Origin: Nitrospirae bacterium GWC2_56_14
GTDB taxonomy: Bacteria; Nitrospirota; UBA9217
Length of the DNA stretch: 8,276 nucleotides
Assembly (NCBI GenBank): GCA_001803705.1
Contig: MHDY01000214.1
Coordinates: forward strand, 373-8,648
Direction of reading: 5' to 3'
A model generated the notes under the pieces. That model was given only the letters and a program-made list of their open reading frames with translations. It did no database searches and was not told the origin of the DNA. How positions within the stretch are numbered: the first letter of the stretch is position 1; every line of letters starts with the position of its first letter. Positions 1 through 5,205 of this stretch are shown one piece after another. The position numbers and the translations under genes are program-made.

Positions 1-1560
1 TTTCACGGACTTGGACACGCCGTAGTGGCTCGCTGCCATGCTCGCGATCTGCGGCAGATGGGTGATGCAGAAGACCTGGCGCTTTGCGGCCACGCGCTTC
101 AGTTTTTTCCCGACCTCTTCGGCCACTGCGCCGCCGATGCCTGCGTCCACCTCGTCGAACACCAGGGTCGGGATGGGATCACCCTCGACCAGGATGGTCT
201 TGAGCGCCAGCATGATGCGCGAAAGTTCACCGCCTGATGCGGTCTTGGCGAGCGGCTTCGGTTCCTCACCCGGGTTGGGAGAGATCAGGAACTCGATGCG
301 GTCGGCGCCGCGCGGACCGAGCTTGTGGCCGTCCAGCGTATCGTCGCCTGTCTCCTGCGTGATCTTGACGGTAAAGACCGTCTTTTTCATGCCCAGATGC
401 GTAAGTTCCGCCTCGACCTTCTTCTCAAGCTCCCGCGCAGCTGAGCCGCGTTTTTTCGTGAGTGTCTGGGCCTGTGAGGTCAGTCCGGACTTGATGGTCT
501 GGACTTCCTTCTGCAAGCGCGCGACCTCCTCGGTGCTTCGCTCCATGCGCTCAAGCTCTGCTGCCGCATTTTCACCAAAAGCAAGGATCTCGCCCATAGT
601 GCCGCCGTATTTCTTTTTGAGTTTCTGGATCAGGTCCAGCCGGTCGCCGATCTGCTCCAACCGGTCGGGGTCGAACTCTACCTTCTCGGCATAGGCCGAA
701 ACCTCGCGCGCCGCTTCTTCGATCTGGGCGCGGCCTGCTTCGCAGAGTTCCAGGACCGGCCTCAGACGGTCGTCGATGGCTGCGATCTCGCGAAGGTTGG
801 TTACGGCCTTCTTGAGCTCGGTCAGCGCGGCGTGATCGGATGAATAGAGCGCTTCGTCGGCAGCGCGCGAAAGGCCGGCGATCTTTTCCGAGTTGGCAAG
901 CAGCTTCTGCTCGCTCGCAAGCGCTTCGTCCTCGCCTGGCTTCAGCTGGGAGGCCTCGATCTCGTTCTTCTGGAACCGGAGCATGTCCTCGCGCTGCGCC
1001 CGGTCGCGCTCCCCGGTCTCAAGCTCCGTAAGCTCTTTTCTGATGTCCTGCAAACGGCGATAGGCCTGGAACAGCGTTTCCCGGAGAGCATCGAGGCTGC
1101 CGAAGGAATCGAGCATTTCCATCTGGCGCTCCAGGGACAGGAGCGACTGATGCTCATGCTGGCCGTGAATATCGGCCAGGGTAGCGCCGAGCGCAGACAG
1201 CGTTGCCAGGTTGGCCAGGCTGCCGTTGATATAGACCTTGTTCTTTCCCGAGGTTGCAAGCACCCGGCGGATGATCAGGTCCTCGCCGGCTTCCATCTCG
1301 ATCCCCTGTTCGCCCAGCAGGTCCTTGATCTCTTTCGTGGCGCGGCCGTTCAGCTCGAACGCCGCCTCGACCACCGCTTCCTGGCAACCCGTGCGGATCA
1401 GGTCAGCGCTGGCGCGCTCGCCGAGCGCGAGGTTCAAAGCATCGACGACGATGGATTTGCCCGCGCCGGTCTCGCCGGTGAACACGTTCAGCCCCGCAGT
1501 GAATTCCACGCGGAGCTGGTCGATGATCGCAAAATTCTTTATGTTCAGTTCTTTCAGCAT
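1..1560 (-). CDS. recN: DNA repair protein RecN (3' end outside the window)
   Basis: RecN is a cytoplasmic SMC-like ATPase that acts early in recombinational repair of double-strand breaks. The minus frame is open for 520 codons from the ATG at 1560 to the window edge, so the stop and roughly the last 40 residues are missing (family proteins are about 550-570 aa). The N-terminus begins MLKELNIKNFAIID and carries a Walker A motif GETGAGKS at residues 29-36. The family motif HGQHEHQSLL follows at 132-141. A charged helical middle, probably coiled coil, leads to the ABC signature ASGGELSR at 441-448 and Walker B LVFDEVDAGIGG with D469/E470. FCITHLPQIAS, also typical of RecN, comes next. No frameshift is seen. 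The upstream 70 bp are heptamer repeats and the sequence just before the ATG has no Shine-Dalgarno match. I see no LexA-box-like palindrome upstream. Identity is very secure. Confidence 0.97.
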   Translation of the reverse strand, partial: MLKELNIKNFAIIDQLRVEFTAGLNVFTGETGAGKSIVVDALNLALGERASADLIRTGCQEAVVEAAFELNGRATKEIKDLLGEQGIEMEAGEDLIIRRVLATSGKNKVYINGSLANLATLSALGATLADIHGQHEHQSLLSLERQMEMLDSFGSLDALRETLFQAYRRLQDIRKELTELETGERDRAQREDMLRFQKNEIEASQLKPGEDEALASEQKLLANSEKIAGLSRAADEALYSSDHAALTELKKAVTNLREIAAIDDRLRPVLELCEAGRAQIEEAAREVSAYAEKVEFDPDRLEQIGDRLDLIQKLKKKYGGTMGEILAFGENAAAELERMERSTEEVARLQKEVQTIKSGLTSQAQTLTKKRGSAARELEKKVEAELTHLGMKKTVFTVKITQETGDDTLDGHKLGPRGADRIEFLISPNPGEEPKPLAKTASGGELSRIMLALKTILVEGDPIPTLVFDEVDAGIGGAVAEEVGKKLKRVAAKRQVFCITHLPQIASMAASHYGVSKSVK

Positions 1561-1570
1561 GGTAACGGCA

Positions 1571-1661
1571 GGGGTCGGGGTTCAGGGGTCAGGGTTCAGG
1601 GTTCAGGAACTGCTGACGCCTGGCTCCTGACTACTGACTACTGTACCCTGTACCCTGTACC
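1571..1661. repeat. Two heptamer arrays of opposite polarity between the TPR gene and recN
   Basis: On the plus strand, positions 1578-1605 hold four near-copies of GGGTTCA (the second is GGGGTCA). Positions 1627-1661 hold five heptamers: CTGACTA twice, then CTGTACC three times. Read in register, TGTACCC pairs with GGGTTCA at six of seven positions, so the two arrays could form the arms of an imperfect hairpin. Position 1571-1601 also fits a G-quadruplex pattern, with five G-runs and loops of 2-4 nt on the plus strand. The array covers the TPR stop codon and most of the recN leader. Confidence 0.8.
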
Positions 1662-2224
1662 CTTTCTTTACTTCTCACGGCCTCCGCCTTCTTCATGGCG
1701 AACCGTCCCTGCGTGGACTTTCCGTTCCCGCCGGCTTTTTTGTAATACTGCCGGGCCAGTTCCTTTTTCCCCTGCTGCTCGCAGGACCGGCCTGCCCAGT
1801 AGTACGCCGTACCTACCCACATGCCGGCCTCGGGATAGAGCTCCGGGATCTTCAGGAACTCGCTTGCGGCCTGATCGTGCCGGCGCAGAAGAAAATAGCA
1901 GAACCCGATCCAGTACCGGGTCCCGGGCTGAACAGTGCGGTCCTGATTGACGATTGCGCCTTGATAGGCATAAATGGCATTCTGGTACAAACCGAGCCGG
2001 TAATAGCTGTCGCCGATCCGGGTATACACATCACTGGCAGGGATCTTTTCTGAAGGAGAGGAGAGGATCGACTCGTACAGCGGGAGCGCTTCTTTGTAGC
2101 GCGCTGAAGAGAAAAGCGCATTGGCTTTTTTATAATTAGAGGCAGCAGAAGTTTCGCAGGACGCGAAGGTCGCTCCGCCCAGCAGGAATGCAGCAATGAT
2201 CAACAGAACAAGCGCTTTTCTCAT
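1631..2224 (-). CDS. Small exported tetratricopeptide-repeat (TPR) protein
   Basis: This 197-aa protein has an N-terminal signal sequence (MRKALVLLIIAAFLLGGATFA) and about four TPR-like helical pairs at residues 29-60, 64-95, 101-131 and 135-166, with aromatic and small residues at the usual packing positions. It should act in the periplasm. FASC at residues 20-23 is a poor lipobox because Phe replaces the usual Leu, so a lipoprotein is possible but ordinary signal-peptidase cleavage is as likely. I chose the ATG at 2224 because AGGGGGG lies 4 nt upstream, the signal peptide starts there, and a promoter overlaps the 24-codon in-frame extension up to 2296. TPR proteins are binding scaffolds. 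A BamD-like or other envelope-assembly role is suggested only by the SurA- and Omp85-like neighbours. The last residues (VQGTGYSSQ) are encoded by the heptamer repeat, so the C-terminus is probably not conserved. Confidence 0.85.
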   Translation of the reverse strand: MRKALVLLIIAAFLLGGATFASCETSAASNYKKANALFSSARYKEALPLYESILSSPSEKIPASDVYTRIGDSYYRLGLYQNAIYAYQGAIVNQDRTVQPGTRYWIGFCYFLLRRHDQAASEFLKIPELYPEAGMWVGTAYYWAGRSCEQQGKKELARQYYKKAGGNGKSTQGRFAMKKAEAVRSKERVQGTGYSSQ

Positions 2225-2228
2225 GCAG

Positions 2229-2235
2229 CCCCCCT
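2229..2235 (-). promoter_or_regulatory. Ribosome binding site deciding the TPR gene start
   Basis: The minus strand reads AGGGGGG followed by CTGC and then ATG at 2224. This is a G-rich Shine-Dalgarno variant with 4-nt spacing. It supports the ATG at 2224 over the upstream in-frame ATGs. Confidence 0.6.
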
Positions 2236-2249
2236 GAAAAACTGTTGCA

Positions 2250-2278
2250 AATTTACCACAATCCATGGGGGGATTCAA
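2250..2278 (-). promoter_or_regulatory. Candidate sigma-70-type promoter for the TPR gene
   Basis: The minus strand reads TTGAAT (2278-2273), a 17-nt spacer, then TAAATT (2255-2250). Each hexamer matches the consensus at four of six positions and the spacing is ideal. Transcription would start near 2243, leaving a leader of about 20 nt that contains the ribosome binding site. It could also drive recN, because only 70 bp separate the two genes. Confidence 0.45.
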
Positions 2279-2301
2279 GAATAAAGGTAACCTCACGTAA
2301 T

Positions 2302-2366
2302 TAGGCTGACGGTGGAAGGAACTGCATTACAGCCGCCAGTCCAGGCACCTGCTCTCCTTCAGCCTA
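2302..2366. other. Imperfect stem-loop in the SurA/TPR spacer
   Basis: TAGGCTGA (2302-2309) and TCAGCCTA (2359-2366) are perfect inverted copies. Further in, AGGA and TCCT can also pair, across a bulge of about 7 nt. There is no T-run after the stem on the minus strand, so it does not look like a standard intrinsic terminator. It lies in the 168-bp gap between the SurA-like gene and the TPR gene and may protect or end the upstream transcript. Confidence 0.3.
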
Positions 2367-2392
2367 TTCACCTGACTTACCCACCTGAATTG

Positions 2393-3100
2393 TTACAGTG
2401 GATTGATGCGGATGGATGCCATGCTTCGCAGATCAGCCAAATAAAGCTCTACCTGCTTGACGAGTTCCTGGTCCGCCAGGAGGGACGTGATCTGTTTTTG
2501 CACTTCCGGGAACCCTTTGCCCGGGTACTGGGCTGCATGGGAGTCGAAGTAACGCTGAGCATCCTCCCGGCTTATGCGGACGTACAGGCCGATCTTCTTT
2601 TCCAGGAAGCGCTCCACCAGGAGCCGGTCGGCCAGCATGCGCTCCAGGTCCCGGTTGGATATGCGGGCGTTGGACAGGAATGCCGCGAACGCTTCAGGCG
2701 ATCCCAGCCGTTTCTTGAATTCCTCGATCTGGTCACGCACATCCTGCTCGGACAGTTCGACGAACTTGAGCCGCCGCGCCTCCTGAAGCAGCAACAGCCG
2801 GTTGACCAGGCCGTCGCGCGTTTCCTCCCTGAGCCGGTTCCGGTCCGGTGCGGGCCCCGACAGGGCCTCGTTGATGATCACCGCCTGTTCAAGGTCGAGT
2901 GCCGTGATAACATCGTTATTGACCGCAGCCACGATGTGGTCGATCCGTTCCGCCTGCGCCGGAGAAGGAAGGGAAAAGACAGAAGCAACAAGGACCATCA
3001 GCAACAGGTTTAAACCACCCGCTCTTTGCCTCGGCCACTTTTCAATCCGAAATCCGCAATGGTCACAGACCACGATGTCCGAAATCCGCAATAGAATCAT
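2393..3100 (-). CDS. SurA N-terminal-domain periplasmic chaperone lacking PPIase domains
   Basis: This 235-aa protein is predicted to bind unfolded outer-membrane proteins in the periplasm. The hydrophobic stretch NLLLMVLVASVFSLPSPAQA (31-50) is a signal peptide with probable cleavage after A50. The mature protein opens with ERIDHIVAAVNNDVIT, the hallmark start of SurA_N, followed by charged helices and a C-terminal helix (residues about 190-235) like the one that completes the SurA core. Enterobacterial SurA is about 430 aa with two parvulin domains; neither is present here. The ATG at 3100 overlaps the upstream sensor stop as ATGA, with GAGG almost touching it, which indicates translational coupling. 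From that start the n-region is unusually long (about 30 residues) and is partly encoded by a DNA repeat, so a downstream start such as GTG at 3073 is possible. I give no gene symbol because of the reduced architecture. Confidence 0.82.
   Translation of the reverse strand: MILLRISDIVVCDHCGFRIEKWPRQRAGGLNLLLMVLVASVFSLPSPAQAERIDHIVAAVNNDVITALDLEQAVIINEALSGPAPDRNRLREETRDGLVNRLLLLQEARRLKFVELSEQDVRDQIEEFKKRLGSPEAFAAFLSNARISNRDLERMLADRLLVERFLEKKIGLYVRISREDAQRYFDSHAAQYPGKGFPEVQKQITSLLADQELVKQVELYLADLRSMASIRINPL
3046..3092. repeat. Direct 15-bp repeat in the 5' end of the SurA-like gene
   Basis: TCCGAAATCCGCAAT occurs identically at 3046-3060 and 3078-3092 on the plus strand. Between the copies is a short palindrome, TGGTC-ACA-GACCA (3060-3072). 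The copies are 32 bp apart, so they fall in different reading frames of the SurA-like gene. This shows a DNA-level repeat, not a protein repeat. Confidence 0.75.
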
Positions 3101-5028
3101 CCCTCTTTCAGGTCCGTCATCTTGACGCCCTTCAGATAATCCACGGTCTTTTCCTTCTTGATCCCCTCGAGGCGCTTCACGGTCTCGGCGATCCTGAGCG
3201 CGTTGTTCAGGATCGTTTCAAGGCGCGCGACCAGTTCCTTGTCCTTGTCCTCGTAGCGTTCCATCAAAAGCTCGATATTGCCGATGACCGTGGTGAGCGG
3301 ATTGTTGATCTCATGCCGCACCGCCACGCCCACCTGGCCGATGGCGCCCACGCGCTCGGCCTTGACGAGCATCTCCCTGAGATGCTTCTGCTCCGTCACG
3401 TCCCGCGCAGACAGCTGGTAGCCCACTGCGATGCGGTTCTCGAACAACGCGCGCGCGCTCACTTCGACAAAAGCAGGGGTGCCGTCCCGCCTCAGCACTT
3501 CAAGCTCCACGATCCTCCGCAAGCCGGCGTGCTCGCCGAGGAGCCTTTTCCGCGCCGCGTCCGCCCCTTCACTGGTCAGAAAATCGAAGACGCTCTTGCC
3601 GTGCAGCTCTACCTTGGAGTAACCCAGAAACTTTTCCGCCGACCGGTTGACGGCGGTAAAATGTCCTTCCAGGTCCATGGTAAACATTATGTCGCGGGCA
3701 TTCTCGAAGAGGTCCCAGAACTTCTCGCTCGACTCCTTCACCTCGCCGTAGAACCGGAAGTTCTCGATCGCCATGCCGAGCTGCGCGCCGATGGAGTCAA
3801 GCATCTGCACGTCCGAGGGCTGCAGGGTAAATTCCCTGGTCGGATAGAGGAACATGACACCGAGCACGACGCCGCGCGATTTGATCGGGACGATAACATG
3901 GGCATACTCCGTGCCCCCGGCCTTCCGGGTATGGCGCGGGTCCTTGCACCCCTTTTCAGCGAACATCAGTTCCCCGCTTTCGGCGACCATGCCGCACAGA
4001 CACTCACCCATCTGGAGGGTCTGTTCCTGCTCGATGAACTCAGCAGGCAGCCCTTGCTGGACCACGAGCCGCAGCTGCCTGCCGTCAGGCTCGATCAGAA
4101 AAATGCCGCCCCGGGGTTCCATGTTCGTCAGACTGTGCAGGATCATGACCAGCGAGTTCTGAAGCACCGTGGTCAGGCTGCCGGCCTGTCCCAGGGTCAG
4201 GGCCACGGAATTGAGGGCGCCGATCTCCCGGGTCCGGTCGAAAAGCCGTTGTTCTATATCGCCGTAGGATTGTTTCAGTTTCTGCGCCATAGTATTGAAG
4301 CGCTCGCCGAGTTTGCCGATATCGCTGTCCGAATAGATCTTCATCCGGTAGTCAAGGTTTCCCCGGCTGATCGCCCCGGTCCCGTTCCAGAGCTCGTACA
4401 GAGGGACCGACACCGTGCGGTGAATATAGAGGCCGAACCCCGCAAGGAAGGTGACCGCCGTCGCCAGAATGATAAAGAACAGGAAATTGATCCGCGTCTT
4501 GGTGGCGTGCAGTTTGCCCATGATGGCGCCCAATTGGACCGCGCTTTCTTCCTTATAGACATCGATGTCGCGGCTCGTCATTGCCACGACCAGGTCGAGT
4601 TCGCTCAGCAAGGACTGAACCAGCACCCGGTTCCTGCCGCGCGGATCGTAAGCAGAAAAGAGCCTGGAAGATTTTTTGCCGACCTCTTCAAAATCGGCAC
4701 TGAGCCTGGAAAGCAGGACCTTTTCCCGGTCGCTGAGATCCAGTTTCGCCATATCCTCGACCATCCGGTGCGCATCCGTGCGCGAAAGCTCGAAGCTGTT
4801 CCGGAACCGCATATCGCTGGTCGCCACATACCGGCGGGCATGGCGGGACATCTGCTCCACCTGCTTCTCGATCTCCCAGATCTTCTGGAATTCGACCGAG
4901 ACCTGGTTTACCGCCAGCGTGGTGAGCGAAAAGACCGAGGTCATGTTCAGGAGGGAGAACACGGCGATCGTCAGGATCAGCAGTATGCCGAAGCCGACGA
5001 GCCCTATGAGCCTTCGTTGAATCCTCAT
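3097..5028 (-). CDS. Membrane sensor: HAMP-GAF-PAS-HisKA protein without an ATPase domain
   Basis: This 643-aa inner-membrane protein has TM1 at about 7-29, a helical periplasmic sensor region at 30-180, and TM2 at about 181-203. Next come HAMP (about 204-256), GAF (about 270-425) and PAS (about 431-548, ending in the typical ARDVTEQKHL). The histidine-kinase dimerisation domain contains VRHEINNPLTTVIGN, with phospho-acceptor H572. The protein stops about 70 residues after that histidine, at VKMTDLKEG. The N, G1, F and G2 boxes of HATPase_c are absent, so it cannot autophosphorylate by the usual route. It may be trans-phosphorylated, act as a phosphotransfer or decoy partner, or signal by dimerisation. 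The GAF domain has C343, C345, C361, H366 and H377, a possible metal or redox site. A weak AGG lies 6 nt before the ATG. The stop overlaps the SurA-like start by 4 nt, so the two are probably co-translated. Confidence 0.9.
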   Translation of the reverse strand: MRIQRRLIGLVGFGILLILTIAVFSLLNMTSVFSLTTLAVNQVSVEFQKIWEIEKQVEQMSRHARRYVATSDMRFRNSFELSRTDAHRMVEDMAKLDLSDREKVLLSRLSADFEEVGKKSSRLFSAYDPRGRNRVLVQSLLSELDLVVAMTSRDIDVYKEESAVQLGAIMGKLHATKTRINFLFFIILATAVTFLAGFGLYIHRTVSVPLYELWNGTGAISRGNLDYRMKIYSDSDIGKLGERFNTMAQKLKQSYGDIEQRLFDRTREIGALNSVALTLGQAGSLTTVLQNSLVMILHSLTNMEPRGGIFLIEPDGRQLRLVVQQGLPAEFIEQEQTLQMGECLCGMVAESGELMFAEKGCKDPRHTRKAGGTEYAHVIVPIKSRGVVLGVMFLYPTREFTLQPSDVQMLDSIGAQLGMAIENFRFYGEVKESSEKFWDLFENARDIMFTMDLEGHFTAVNRSAEKFLGYSKVELHGKSVFDFLTSEGADAARKRLLGEHAGLRRIVELEVLRRDGTPAFVEVSARALFENRIAVGYQLSARDVTEQKHLREMLVKAERVGAIGQVGVAVRHEINNPLTTVIGNIELLMERYEDKDKELVARLETILNNALRIAETVKRLEGIKKEKTVDYLKGVKMTDLKEG

Positions 5029-5205
5029 GGTATGCCTGGGAAATCCTTTGTATTATTTCGTGCCATCCTGACTTGCCAGGAGGCTGCCAAATCGTTCGCT
5101 TCGACCTTCTTTTTGGACCCAACCAACCCTGCCGGCGTGGTTCACGGCAACGCGGTTGCCTCGGTCCATAGTACCACTCTTCATCGCACCCGTCCAGTAC
5201 AGCCG
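5029..5205 (-). other. Spacer between the Omp85 and sensor genes, with hairpins and a possible 43-aa ORF
   Basis: On the minus strand the segment 5165-5116 opens with GGACC and closes with GGTCC. Inside is a perfect hairpin, GGCAAC-CGC-GTTGCC (5160-5146), followed by a possible AACC/GGTT pairing. No T-run follows, so an intrinsic terminator is unlikely. An ORF from the ATG at 5184 to the TAA at 5055-5053 encodes 43 residues (starts MKSGTMDRGN, ends SQDGTK) with only a weak GGACGG upstream. It is in the same frame as both neighbouring genes. I do not recognise the peptide and do not call it a gene. Confidence 0.35.
5074..5090 (-). promoter_or_regulatory. Candidate sigma-54 promoter upstream of the sensor gene
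   Basis: The minus strand reads TTGGCAGCCTCCTGGCA. It has a good -24 element (TTGGCA), the invariant GG-N10-GC spacing, and a -12 element TGGCA in place of TTGCA. Transcription would start near 5063, leaving a leader of about 35 nt before the ATG at 5028. The match is partial and no enhancer site was identified. Confidence 0.3.

Noticed and set aside
1571..1661. Short regular repeats as a CRISPR array
   Set aside because: Units are 7 bp and directly abutting, with no spacers and no cas genes nearby.
2225..2296. An upstream in-frame extension of the TPR gene (start at 2296)
   Set aside because: The 24 extra residues would precede the signal peptide and overlap the candidate promoter. The ribosome binding site is at 2229-2235.
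2312..3013. A 233-codon plus-strand ORF opposite the SurA-like gene
   Set aside because: The minus strand has a signal peptide and SurA_N motifs; the plus product has no recognisable features.
3038..3067. A CDHCGF motif in the SurA-like N-terminus as a zinc site
   Set aside because: The residues are encoded by the 15-bp DNA repeat and lie before the signal peptide, so they are unlikely to be functional. Only two cysteines are present.
5060..5066. A second sigma-54-like -24 element (TGGCACG) before the sensor gene
   Set aside because: The position expected for the -12 element reads AATAC and lacks the required GC.
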